64,000 nt of DNA from Larix kaempferi (Eukaryota; Streptophyta; Pinopsida; Pinales; Pinaceae): positions 248,001 through 312,000 of the forward strand of contig BSBM01000637.1 of the NCBI GenBank assembly GCA_027924585.1, in the 5' to 3' direction. Both the position numbers and the translations under genes were made by a program. The notes beneath the pieces were generated by a model, which saw only the letters and a program-made list of their open reading frames with translations, did no database searches and had not been told where the DNA came from. Positions within the stretch are counted from its first letter, which is position 1; every line of letters starts with the position of its first letter. Shown here piece by piece: positions 51,231 through 61,559 of this stretch.

Positions 51231-52115
51231 TCATGATGTGGAAAAAGGAAAGTGTGTGTGTTACATACCTTAGTGGTAGTATATAGTCGTTCTTGAACAT
51301 GGCACTCGTCTGCATTTGCATACCAACACTTGGGTCATCTGTTTGTCTATGAGTCCCCGCTTACTTTCTGAGTCCTGTTACTCCTCTGAGTCATTCGGAG
51401 AAAGCTTCCACTTTCAGTTGCATTAGAATTTTGCGTCATTCTCATGTCAATACTGCCAAGTCATGCCATGCCCATGTTCAAGAACACATTCACTCATCAT
51501 TTTCAGTCAGTACACGCGTCGTCATGCCATTGTTACTTTGATTTAGTCTCACATGTTATTGTACCATCCGATCCACTCTACACATTTTTGTCATGTTTCA
51601 TGTCGATTGATGGGGAATTCATCATGGCCCTCCTTCGACGGATTCATCCTTGTCGACTTCAACTCATCATCCAAGGATTGAATCTAGAAACCAACCAAGT
51701 ACCTTGGCCCTGCATACCTCAATGGCAGGTTACCTCGCTTTCATCATGAGTTTACATCATTGACTCTTGATTGAAAGATTTCATCTTGCATTCGACGTCA
51801 ACTCATTTATTCACACTCGATGATATGTACTGTGATACCTTGGGAATCATTGACATTAATGGTGATCTCCCTCGCACTTGTTAACGATTTTCATCAATGA
51901 TCGGTAATCAAGTGGTTTCTACCATGTTCGACGTCAAGACATTTGTAATCACATGGATAGATTCGTATCATTGCATGTTCAGCTTGAAGACCCTGGGGAG
52001 TCATGTTTTACCCAGGTTGCGATGGAGTTTGTATTGAGTCATATTACATGGATCCACTTTTGTATTGGTCATGGTTGTGTTATCATCTCATCATGGATCT
52101 ATGCCTGTGTCTAGT
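51231..52115 (+). other. Tail of Tat-plus without recognised gene
   Basis: No pol motif, polypurine tract or LTR was found. The sequence is rich in CATC and CATG and ends at the copia IV LTR, with ctagt (52111-52115) as the likely left target duplication. Confidence 0.5.
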
Positions 52116-52718
52116 TGTTAAATTTTGAGAATTAATTCACAATACTCTTGGATCTTTACTGAGAGAATAACATATACAGTATATCAATGCATAACAATCA
52201 CAATAAGCATCACAAGCATCACAAGAATCAAAAGCATGAGAGACAAGAGACACAGAGTTTCCGTGGGAAAACCCTAAGGTGAAAAACCCCACAACTTCCT
52301 CAGAGATAGAGAGAGCAATGGCTCAACCAAAGTACAACCAAAATACACTTGAGATAGTCTCCTAGTAGCAGATGATCCTCCTCCTCACTAGTGCGCCACT
52401 TTCTGAGTGAGAGAAGTGTGACTTTCCGAATGATCAAATAGAGATCTCCCAATCTCTATTTATACTACCCTGTTTGCCCAGTGACCTTATGGGGCCGACT
52501 TGTCTAGCTAGGTACATCCACAATATAATATATATTTCAGGGCCGACCCCACACATGGTGATCTAATAACCCGTCGCCAAGTACACACACTTGCGACACT
52601 TGTCAATACACATGACGACACTTCCTTATAGAGGAATAACACATGTCTTATAAGGGTGCAATAAATATATATGAAATACATAGATGAAATACATTCTGAA
52701 GTTACATATACATCAACA
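52116..52718 (-). repeat. 3' LTR of copia IV
   Basis: It begins TGTTAAATTTTGAG, ends ACATCAACA and is 603 bp. The minus-strand TATA region (ATAAATAGAG) at about 52452-52463 is kept. The adjacent purine tract reads CTAGTTGAGAGGGAG on the minus strand. Confidence 0.85.
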
Positions 52719-54120
52719 CTCCCTCTCAACTAGGAAGGTATTTCTCGACACAGATATGCTAGACAAGTCTTCTTCTCGGGATCATCGTCATCATCATCGT
52801 CACTGCTGCTGCTATCTCAACCAATCTCTGACTCTACTCGTCATAGGAAGTTCTATAGAGCTAGTCCTTTTTCATACTGGATGTAGGCCCATCACCTGCA
52901 GGTCTTCGTCATCACTGGCCATACTGTGGAATCCTTGGGACTTATTACGTGTGTCACAAAACCTCGAAAGAGCATCCCAAGCTGTTACAAGCACACGGAT
53001 CTACCTATAGGATTTCCCAGGGCCATATTATATGTGACCTCACCACAAAACCTCGCAAGAGCATCCCAAGCTCTTACGAGCACACGGCTCTACCTATATG
53101 ATCTCCTAGAGACAGATTATATGTGGTCACCACAAAACCTTGCAAGAGCATCCCAGGCTGTTACGAGCACACATCTCTACCTATAGGATCTCCCAGGGAC
53201 AAATTATATGTGGTCATGGAAAAACCTCGCAAGAGCATCCCAAGACTTATTACGAGCACACAGCTCAACCTATCGGATCTCTCAGGGAAATATTATATGC
53301 CATAGGACAAAACCTCGAAAGAGAATCTACCATATATTCCAGGGCCAGATTATATGCCATAGGCAAAACCTCGAAAGACTATCTGCAGATTTCCCAAGGA
53401 CAAATTATATGTCCTCCCAGAGCAAAACCTCGAAAGAGCATTTGCCAAATATCCCAGGGCCAAATTACATGCTATAGGAAAAACCTCAAAAGACTATCTG
53501 TAAATTTCCCAGGGCCAAATTATATGCTCATCTGCACAACTTGATCCACGGCCATAGAGTATCAACCTGATACTCACCATACATCATCCTGATGTACACA
53601 TGATCATCCTAATCATCATCACTACAACATCCTGCTGCAAGTCATCTGGAGCAACATCCTGAAGCTCGTCATCCACGATCATCCTGATCATATCATGCAT
53701 CTACCTGATGCATACCAAGTATCTACCTGATACATATCATCATACATGATCCACCTGATACAAATACAAATACATGATACATATCACCATACATGATCCA
53801 CCAGATCATACAATGTACCCACCTGATACATATACAGATACATGGTCCAATCATCCAACATGATGCATATACAAAATACATACAAATGATCCTACTGATC
53901 ATATCCAGCATCCAACATGATGCGTACATACATATAAATGATCCAACTGATCATATCCAACATCCAACATGATGCATACATACATATAAATGATCCAACT
54001 GATCATACAAAGCAGAAACTAGAACATCATCTTGATGCTCATCATCCAACGCTTACATCCATAGCCATGTGAAGGATCCTCCTTCCAACATGCTTGGAAT
54101 GGCTTCAGCAAATGTGTCCA
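52719..54120. repeat. Tandem and scattered repeats downstream of copia IV pol
   Basis: From about 52930 to 53530 there are eight or so copies, 65-90 bp each, of a unit containing AAAACCTCGCAAGAGCATCCC and a CCCAGGG...AAATTATATG part. From 53560 to 54010 CATCCTGATCAT, GATGCATAC and ATGATCCAACTGATCATA motifs recur. This is the same type of region as in copia II, but with different copy numbers and unit lengths. Confidence 0.8.
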
Positions 54121-54635
54121 TCATTTCTTCCTTGAAGTGTCCTCGATCTGAAGAACACCAAGCCTCTCCCTGAAGTACTCGAACTTCACCCTGGCTAGTG
54201 TCTTCGTCAGCACATATGCAATCTGCTCATCCGTCGCAACATACAGGAGCTTCATAGCTCCTCTCTGCACCATATCCCTGATATAGTGATATTTGATCTC
54301 TATGTGTTTTGATCTGTCATGAAACACTGGGTTCTCAGATAGCTTCACACAACTCTGGTTATCACAAAAGATACCAGTAGCATCCAACGGAAGATCAAAT
54401 AACTCAGACAGTAGCTTCCGTAGCGATACTGCCTCACAACTAGCTGAACAAGTTGCAACATACTCTGCCTCAGCTGTACTCAGTGCTACGCAGGACTGCT
54501 TCATACTAAACCAAGAGATCACACCTGATCCCATACTGAAGCATCACCCAAATGTGCTCTTCCTATCTGCAGCACTGCCAGGCCAATCTGAATCAACATA
54601 ACCCTGTAGGTTAAAATTTTGATTCGCTTCATACT
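54121..54635 (-). pseudogene. RNase H of copia IV
   Basis: The minus frame gives GSGVISWFSMKQSCVALSTA, EAEYVATCSASCEAVSLRKL, FCDNQSCVKLSENPVFHDRS and KHIEIKYHYIRDMVQRGAMK. The active-site Glu and Asp residues are kept. It is about 85-90 percent similar to the copia II copy by eye. The LTKPL signature reads LTKTLARVKFEYF. The part 54541-54635 is the start of the RNase H/RT junction before the Tat-minus LTR. Confidence 0.85.
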
Positions 54636-55350
54636 TGTTAGCTTGGTTTTGCAACCAAGCTTAGTGCAATGGGCACCTATCAACAAGTGATAGAAGTTTC
54701 AATAGAAATAAATAACAAACTACTTTAAACTACATTAAAAATAGATCTATGTGAAATAGATAAGCAAACAATGGAAATATTATCAAAAGCAAAACAATTG
54801 ACAATATGTAAAAAATGATTTTGTATTAAGAATAGGGGCAAGCAAGTGCTTTCAATGGTGATACCTCCAAGTGGTGAAGATTGTTGAGTAGCTCCAAGGG
54901 TGAGCAGCTCCAAGCTCCAAAGGTCTCTTCTCCAAGATAGCTACAATGGTCAAAAGCTCATGAGAGATTTTGACAGCATGAGGATAGGATGATGGATGGA
55001 TGGAAAGTGAGGAGCCCCTACCACCTTTTTATAGTTTTTGGTGGTGGGGAATACCATTATGGTTTTGAGGAAACCAATAGTATTGACCAACATGGTTTAG
55101 GTACCTTTTCCCTCCTTTTTTCTTTTTTGAATATTTTTATTCCCTTTTTAATATTTTTGGGAATTCTGGACCCTTTTTGAGGGTTTTTTATGCTTTTTGA
55201 GGAAAAATATTCATTTTGAGTGGAAAAAGGGGTGTATTAAGGTCTTTTGGTGACCTTTTGGTGGTTTTAGAGGCTCAAATGGTGAAAAAGTGGACAAATG
55301 GGTCATGTGAATAAGGAAATGAGCTAGTGAGCACTTTTTGGGTGTTAACA
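54636..55350 (-). repeat. 3' LTR of Tat-minus
   Basis: The ends are TGTTAGCTTGG and GGTGTTAACA on the plus strand. Next to it the minus strand reads CATCAGGGGGCAATC and then TGTTAACACC, a polypurine tract and an LTR start. A minus-strand TATA box (CTATAAAAAGG) lies at 55024-55034. Confidence 0.8.
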
Positions 55351-55365
55351 GATTGCCCCCTGATG
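55351..55365 (-). promoter_or_regulatory. Polypurine tract of Tat-minus
   Basis: The minus strand reads CATCAGGGGGCAATC immediately before the LTR. The purine run is interrupted by C and T, so the exact priming point is open. Confidence 0.6.
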
Positions 55366-56690
55366 TGTGAGGGAAGGAGCTCATCGTATGGACGATAGAC
55401 ATCATAGTTCTTTTGTCATTTTTCTGGGGTTTGGGGAAGAGAAGAGACCGATTGGAGACTGGATCCACGGCCCTTGGAAGCTGCAAAATAAACAATATTA
55501 CATGGCCTCAATATGAATGAGGAATAATCTTTGATAATGGACGAGGCGGGCATACCCATGCTCGTATCAAGACATATACATAACAATTAGTCCCAAGAAG
55601 GGGGACCTGAAAAATACATAAAAAATCTGCTGGTACATCGTAATGGTCCAGAGGGGACATTATTTTGGGATGTACTCATGATCATAACATGACTGATCTC
55701 AATAACTAATACACTGGAATAAAGCGTCAACCATTCTGAATAAGGTCTCAGAAGGGTTGATGAGCTGCTGAAACTGAAGGTGTCCAACATCTGTAGGGAC
55801 TCAATGACTAAGAGTCATCTCTGAGAAGTACATGTACATGTAACTGTATACTCGAGGGAGTATAAAAACTGGGGTACATCTAAATACTGTCGCCATGCGC
55901 AACCTGGATATCTATAGGAAAAATGTGACCGATTGCTTCATAAGTTGACTCTCAAATGTGGAAGAATTAGGTGGTATCTGGGGTCTTGAACAAATAACTG
56001 AACGGACCAATACCCTGTGCGAGTCTCAACGATGCGATCAAGGTGTTGAAGTCAAGCATGTGAGAAACAACCATTTGGAGAGGCACTGAGGACTCTTCTC
56101 AAAATGATTCGTAGGAACTCATCGTAAATGGTGATGAGTCCAAGACACAGGGACCTCTAGGTCTATCCTCTGGAATAAATTTGGTTGTCGTCGACAGAGG
56201 GAGACCAGCAACTAGAAAGGCAATGATGTTTCCTTGATAGGAGCGCGAGGTGTAGAAATGAAGTGTGGTAGTACTGATGGTAGGACTGACATACTTGTGG
56301 GGATGGGAAGTAACTGGGGTCATATGGTGGGTAGACTCAAACTTCCTTTGTTCAGAGCATGATGACATGGTTGACCTGGCACCGTAGGGAACTGACTTGT
56401 AGGTGTGGGGATCATAGCTTTTAAGGACTAAAGGGTATGTATTTACTGAGGGGATAAGCTGATGGGTGCTGTCGAGGGATTCTCAGGGTGACATACTGCC
56501 GAATACTCTGAACAAAGGCGACCAAAATGGGGAAGCTGCCATATGAGTAGACGTGATCTGTTGTGGCGCCAAGAAGCACCATTGGGTCCTTCTTCGTAGT
56601 TTTAATGAGCTCCAAGAAGGGATAAAAGTGTGCTCTGAAATGGTACCGTCCTGTGGATTTTGTGAGCCCAGGACTGTTCATGCTCATGGG
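55366..56690 (-). other. Spacer of Tat-minus without recognised gene
   Basis: Only frames of fewer than 95 codons, without motifs, occur on either strand. It corresponds in position to the non-coding tail of Tat-plus. Confidence 0.5.
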
Positions 56691-57160
56691 TGCTTTCATT
56701 TTTAAGGAGTCTGAAAACGTTAAGAAGACTCTACAGTGGTTGTGAGTACTGTCCTGTTGGTTTTACGAGCCCAGGATGGTGATTGCTCGTGGTCGCTTTC
56801 ATGTTTAGAGAGTTTGAAAGTGGTAAGTGGACTCCATTGGTGTTCTTTTTCGTAAGTTAGTCTCCAAGGCCTGAAAAAGCATAAAATGATGCAAATGGAG
56901 AACTCTTCTAGCCGATGTGATTAGAGTATTCCTTTTTCATAATTAGTCTACAAGGTCCGAAAAAGGGGTAAACTTATACCAGGTAGACGCCCTTTCAGAT
57001 ACGTTTAGCGAGCATGAAAGGAAGCAAGGTTGCTCGGCGATCTTTTCATTGTTTTAGGAGTCAGAAAAGAGCTTAACAGAAACTCCCTAAGTGCCTTTTT
57101 CGTAAAAGGGATTGCTCGGCCCGAAAAAGGCGTAAAATTATACCGAACAAAAAAGGGATT
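56690..57160. repeat. Hairpin array of Tat-minus
   Basis: At least five inverted repeats follow each other: CCTTTTTC/GAAAAAGG (56931-56938 and 56959-56966), CCTTTCA/TGAAAGG (56991-56997 and 57015-57021), TCTTTTC/GAAAAGA (57041-57047 and 57064-57070), GCCTTTTTCG/CGAAAAAGGC (57093-57102 and 57122-57131), and weaker ones at 56695-56720 and 56795-56820. On the minus strand the loops (for example TGACTCCTAAAACAAT) resemble those of the Tat-plus array. Confidence 0.8.
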
Positions 57161-57167
57161 GATGAGA

Positions 57168-57763
57168 GCGAGAAAAGGTCTCAAGCATCATCATGTGTGC
57201 GGAATACTGAATCCGGTGACATAAAGATTGTCAAAAAGGGGCAACAGCCAATGTGGCACGTAAACCGAGGTGATGAGTGGCATTTTCAAAAAGTGTCCGA
57301 AAATTATGGGGTGATATTGAGAAATGATCTCAAGCATCATCACGAGCGCGGAAAACTGAATCCGACGATATAATACTCGTCAAAAATGGACGACGGTCGA
57401 TGTATCACGCAAATCGAGGCGACGGGGGGGCATGGGAAAAATGCCCAAAAAATCTGGGCGTGAGATCGAGAAATGATCTCAAGCATCATCACGAGCGTAG
57501 AAAACTGAATCCAACGATATAAGACTTGTCAAAAATGGACGACGGTCGATGTGGCACGCAAACCGAGGCGACGAGGGGGCATGGGAAAAATGCCCAAAAA
57601 ATCCAGGCGTGAGAGCGAGAAATGATCTCAAGCATCATCACGAGCGCGGAAAACTGAATCCAGAGATATAAGACTCGTTAAAAACGGAGAACGTCCGATG
57701 CAGCACGCAAACCGAGGCAACGAGGGCGTAAAAAAATTGTCAAAAAATGGATCTGGTGAAAAC
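57168..57763. repeat. Exact 149-bp tandem repeat, four copies
   Basis: The landmark TCAAGCATCATCA recurs at 57181, 57330, 57479 and 57628, exactly 149 bp apart each time. Each unit also contains GAAAACTGAATCC, ACGGTCGATGT or its variants, and AAACCGAGGCGACG. The first unit is the most diverged. It lies between the hairpin array and the promoter of the PMD gene. Confidence 0.95.
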
Positions 57764-57880
57764 AGGAAAAGGAAAGAACTATCATGAAGTTCGTGCTGTG
57801 CTTATTCCAACGGTACCAATGGTTTGAGGAACGGACGTCGTATGACACCGGAATGGTTGTTTGAAAAATGGTGGAATTTC

Positions 57881-57888
57881 TATAAATA
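57881..57888 (+). promoter_or_regulatory. TATA box upstream of the PMD gene
   Basis: TATAAATA lies about 500 bp upstream of the PMD reading frame and on the same strand, opposite to the element's own direction. It is a good match to a plant TATA box. A start site near 57910-57920 would follow. This suggests that the PMD gene has its own promoter. Confidence 0.6.
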
Positions 57889-58033
57889 TGGTGTGGGGCC
57901 CATATGACGTGTCATTGTTACATGTGAGTTTTGTAGAGCAATCAGAGCTCTTTCTTGATTTCCGGGAGATTTGACCGTTGGTTTTCGATTCTGCGAGTTT
58001 CAGATAACTCTATTTTCCTTAGCCTTTTCAATT

Positions 58034-58351
58034 ATGTCTTTTTTGGTTAGCGGCGGGCCCCCGAAGGCCGCAAAATTCCACATTGGCCTTCCAACGTGGA
58101 ATATCGCGGGTTTGAGGCTGACAGTCACGATGTTCATCGCGACTGTTGGGATTAAAGTCGCGATGTTCATCGTGAGTACGGGGGAGATAGTCGTGATGTT
58201 CATCGCGATTGTCTGGCCAATACCCGCGATGTTCATCGCGGGTTCTTGGATGGAAGCCGCGATGATCATCACGACTTTCGATGGAAAAGCCGCGATGGTA
58301 TTTTTTGAAAAATTTTCTCTGGTGCTAAAATTTTCTTTGTTTTTTGGGTAG
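58034..58351 (+). other. Frame with 11-residue repeats before the PMD gene
   Basis: From ATG 58034 a 105-residue frame contains five to six repeats of M-F-I-A followed by seven residues. They correspond to a 33-bp DNA repeat with the landmark GATG at 58129, 58162, 58195, 58228, 58261 and 58294. The opposite strand is open over the same stretch (58000-58488) with M-N-I repeats, because each unit is nearly palindromic. I cannot tell whether either is translated, so I list it as a repeat-bearing frame and not as a gene. Confidence 0.5.
58115..58305. repeat. 33-bp palindromic tandem repeat, six copies
   Basis: Each unit centres on GCGATGTTCATCGC or a variant. The best one, CCCGCGATGTTCATCGCGGG (58223-58242), has two 9-bp arms around TT. 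Spacing is exactly 33 bp. Confidence 0.95.
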
Positions 58352-58375
58352 GATGTTGAGGAGGCCATTGGTGTC

Positions 58376-59217
58376 ATGGCGAGAGCGAGAGATGGAGGAG
58401 GATTTGATGGTTCGGATTCGGACTGATCAGGGGGTCCGGTAGGCTCTGGCGGTGAGTGGACTCCTGAAGTTCGCTCAGATACCACCAATGCGTTTAGTAG
58501 GGCCGCTACTGAACAAATTGGTGAGTTGGTGGGTTCCTACAGAGAGTGCATTTATTGTTGGGGGTGAGAGGTTGGAGATCACCCTTACTGATGTGTATTT
58601 TCTTACCGGGTTACCTCGCTTAGGGGAGGTGGGGGATCTTCTACCGAGGATCCCGGCAGGTGTGGACATGGAGGATCTCCTGGAGACCTTCTGTGTTCCT
58701 GGCGCGATTGTGCAGAACAACGCTCTGAGTCTGAGATCATTGCGGGAGTGGGACATGCGGGCTGTCGGGGCTTGTGTTCTGCGGGTGTTGGGTGCCGCGG
58801 CGCCACATCGTTTATCGGGGGGACAAACGATGATGGTGGATTCTGTGCTGAGGGGGACCTACTATGCATGGGGTCAAATGTTTTTGGCTGGTTTCCGGAG
58901 AGATCTGGACAAGGTCAGTCGGGAGGGGGGAGAGTTCTACTATGCCTCCTTTTTGTGTTTTTTTTTCCTTAAGCGGGTACCGACTTTGCGGCCACGGGTG
59001 CCGGTTCGGGATGGTTTGGTGAGCGAGCCGCGCATGGTGCGGTGGGGGCAGATGATGCCTCGCGGTGGTGGTGGTATCCGCGGTTTCTTTTCACAGGAGA
59101 TGTACGAGCAGTGGGAGCAGATCCCCCTGCTGATTGAGGACTATCCATATGCTGGTATGGATTATCGCGGAGATTCGGAGATGCCTCGAGCCCAGGGACA
59201 GGCCTAGGGTTTAGATG
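58376..59217 (+). pseudogene. Plant mobile domain (PMD) gene, exon 1
   Basis: The product has GLLKFAQIPPMRLVGPLLNK, VSWWVPTESAFIVGGERLEI, TLTDVYFLTGLPRLG and GQMFLAGFRRDLDKV. This fits the aminotransferase-like plant mobile domain found in plant nuclear proteins and in transposons. The N-terminus is uncertain: MARARDGGGFDGSDSD from 58376 ends at a TGA in another frame, so a shift near 58440 is likely; the main frame is open from 58443 to 59204. A TAG at 59205 interrupts it. The exon ends in GATG|GTATGT at 59217. It runs antisense to the retrotransposon. Confidence 0.65.
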
Positions 59218-59316
59218 GTATGTTTTGTTTTTTTTCTCTACTATATCATTTTTTAGATGTGTTTGTTATGATTATAGTTAGATATTTATATGATGGTTAC
59301 TTGCGTGATTGTGCAG
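59218..59316 (+). other. Predicted GT-AG intron of the PMD gene
   Basis: GTATGTTTTG opens and TGATTGTGCAG closes a 99-bp, T-rich stretch. Removing it keeps the reading frame: exon 1 ends GLD and exon 2 starts DVGPVPPDD, with the split Asp codon restored. It lies in a sequence that would be opposite to the genomic RNA of the element, where splicing could not remove it. Confidence 0.6.
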
Positions 59317-61225
59317 ATGTTGGTCCTGTACCACCGGACGACTATGTTGCTCGTAGGGGACGGGCGATGGTGGTTGTTCCACCTCCTGTAGCGGTACCGC
59401 CTCCGCATGGTCGAGGATTTGGGGCTCGTGGTCGAGGGGCTGGGCCTCGAGATGATGCTGTAGAGGGTGTCAGAGAGACACTGGATATGATCCTAGCAGG
59501 ATTCCCAGAGGATGGGTGGCGGGATTTGGATCGGGATATCGTCAAGCAATGTTTCGATGTGCCTTGTGAGTGGCGCTCGATCTTGCTGAGAGCGACATTG
59601 TTGGCGGCTGAGTGGAGGGATGGGGGTCGGCAGGATCAGGCAGGGCCGGCGGAGAGGAGGATTCATTTACAAGATGATCCAGCAGGGCCGGCGGAGAGGA
59701 GAGTTCGGGCTCGGCATGATCCGGCGGGGCTGGCGGAGGAGGCGCCAGAGGAGCCTAGAGACCGTGTAATACCCCCAATTCGACCCTTAGGATATATTAG
59801 CCTTTAATGTAAATAATGTGTACATGTGATGTATGTTTTCCTAGCGTGGAGCTCAAGGCCAAGGCCCCGCTAGTGAAAGCCTGAATTTTGATTTAAAAGG
59901 GCAAGCATTGATATTTGATTCCCATGTGCTCTTAAGCCATGGAAATTGTAATAGGATGTAAATAAACATCATGCAATATAAAATACCAAAACTGGCTACG
60001 GAGGCAACGAATGAGAAGGGGCCACGTGTATCCACTAGGGAGTGGTGAGGGGGCTATGGGACTAAACCCTAGGCTGCCACATGTCATTATGAGAACCCAT
60101 TGACTTCCCTAGATGACATTTATGCCTGTTGTAAGGAAGTGGTTGAGATGTCAGCCCATGGCTTTAATGGGGGATGGGCAACCCAGAAATTCGTATGGGT
60201 AGGTATGGGCTCTGTTTACTTGTCCCACAAGTCACTCTACCTCATGGGGGGTGGCTTCATTCTCATCCCCATGGCATGGTGAAGGGGGCTAGCTTCATTC
60301 TCCACCCAAAAACGAGTCTCAGTAGGGAGAAAACCAGAAATCGCGACTTGGAATGAACCCACGTTTTGGGAAGCCAAAAACGCCCAGAATGGGTATTGGA
60401 CAGTGAAATCCAATGGGGGATCCGTTGGTATGAGCCTTGGGGCGAATTTGGGAGCAATAGCTACCCCAAAATCCATGGGAAAACCCAGTTTTAACTGCCC
60501 AGAAAATCAGTGACGGATTTGGGGTTATTTGTGACAGAGATGTGAGAAATCCAAGAGTGGATGTATGAATAGAGGATGGGATTGTTGTGTCCAGCTTGAA
60601 GTGTATGTGGCTCTGGGATTGAGCTCAGTGGACTAGCATCCTCCTCCATCTCCTATTGCATGCTTGAAAAACCCAACTGTGTGTTGGCTTAGCATGACTG
60701 TTTGAGTGAAACCCTGACTGTGAGTGAGTCATCTAGTTCCTCCTTAGTGGATACACAGCCCAGCTCGGGGGTGATCTCTCAGCTGAAAGAATACAGGTTG
60801 GATAGATATCTACGGTTGGGTGGAACGTTGCTCTCACGTAGCCAGTCGTTGAACATTTGCATTGCAAGATAAGTATTCTTTGTGGATTAAATCATATACG
60901 ATCTGTGTTCTGCAATGTGGTATTTGAATGATTATTCTGCATGTTAATGAAATCGATATGAAGTAGCATAAGAAGTGGATTGAATTCTCTGCCTGTTGAT
61001 TGCTTGAGATAAATATGATGATGCGAATCTATGCTTCTGTGTATTATTATGTTTAATTCCGCTGTGTTTATATTGAGTTGAATCTGCACACAAGAAGTTT
61101 TAAATTATCCATGCATTTCTTAGTAATGAATGAGGCTGAGTCTGTAAAAATCCCAGTGTGTTGTTGACGTTTCCTTCCCTGCATTTAAAAGGGTAGAAGG
61201 GGACATTACAGACCGTGATGATTAG
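59317..61225 (+). pseudogene. PMD gene, exon 2, split by a solo LTR
   Basis: Exon 2 encodes DVGPVPPDDYVARRGRAMVV, a Pro/Arg/Gly-rich linker, the helix-like VRETLDMILAGFPEDGWRDL and a C-terminal repeat of about 19 residues (AGPAERR is repeated). At 59764 a solo LTR enters. Without it the frame would end R-D-R-D-D-stop (61223-61225). With it the frame runs thirteen codons into the LTR and stops at 59805. Only the last two codons are displaced, so the insertion may be nearly neutral for the protein. Confidence 0.65.
59765..61210. repeat. Solo LTR with target duplication gaccg
   Basis: The ends are TGTAATACCCCC and GGGGACATTACA, and gaccg is present at 59760-59764 and 61211-61215. Blocks such as GAGCTCAAGGCCAAGGCCCC and CTACGGTTGGGTGGAACGTT match the reverse complement of the solo LTR at 12863-14164. 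Chance frames inside it are not genes. Confidence 0.92.
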
Positions 61226-61559
61226 ATGATATTGTATCTGCCCCCAAATGCTGATGAGCATATGGGGAAGCACTTTTTGTACGGCTGATGTATTTTTGTA
61301 TATTGGGTGCTGAGGGCACCTATGACATGTTTTTGACTATATTATGATGATATATATATATGATGTTGGTATATAGTCGTGTATGCACATGGATGCATTC
61401 ATTGTTTTTTGTTCGCCCGTGGAGGCATGTTTGATTTTCTGTATGCCCGTGGAGGCACATGTTTTGCACGTGGATGCAACATTGTCATGTTTATATATAT
61501 GCCCGTGAAGGCACATGTTATGCACATGGATGCAATATTTGTTTATGATATGATTTGAT
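61226..61559. other. Spacer with short GCCCGTGGAGGCA repeats
   Basis: Three or four copies of GCCCGTGGAGGCAYATG alternate with GCACRTGGATGCA between 61383 and 61540. There is no gene. It separates the tail-to-tail ends of the PMD gene and the RNase H. Confidence 0.7.

Larger units (their letters stand above)
44233..52115 (+). mobile_element. Tat-plus: Ogre/Tat-like gypsy element, right end outside
   Basis: It has a 1026-bp LTR (44233-45258), a candidate PBS, a 2.2-kb leader, a gag-protease frame (47481-49031), a hairpin array and a non-coding tail. No RT, RNase H or integrase was found. Its 3' LTR was not seen before copia IV interrupts at 52116, so it should resume beyond the right edge. 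The left flank is atatt (44228-44232). The long leader and the protein motifs shared with Tat-minus place it in the Tat-type gypsy group. Confidence 0.75.
52116..54635 (-). mobile_element. Copia IV: 3' part of a Ty1/copia element
   Basis: Visible on the minus strand are RNase H (54121-54534), repeats, the polypurine tract and the 3' LTR (52116-52718). It is closely related to copia II in LTR, RNase H and downstream repeats. It is cut at 54635 by the Tat-minus LTR, exactly where copia II continues with TTGAGCTCATAATC. The rest must lie beyond the right edge. Confidence 0.85.

Noticed and set aside
51231-52115. A 3' LTR of Tat-plus
   Set aside because: No sequence similar to 44233-45258 and no polypurine tract was seen before copia IV starts.
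55211-56699. Minus-strand frames of 89-94 codons in the Tat-minus spacer
   Set aside because: They are short, without motif or repeat, and not supported by neighbours.
58000-58488. Minus-strand frame of 162 codons opposite the PMD start
   Set aside because: It is open mainly because the 33-bp palindromic repeat reads on both strands; no domain was seen. Mentioned with the repeat only.
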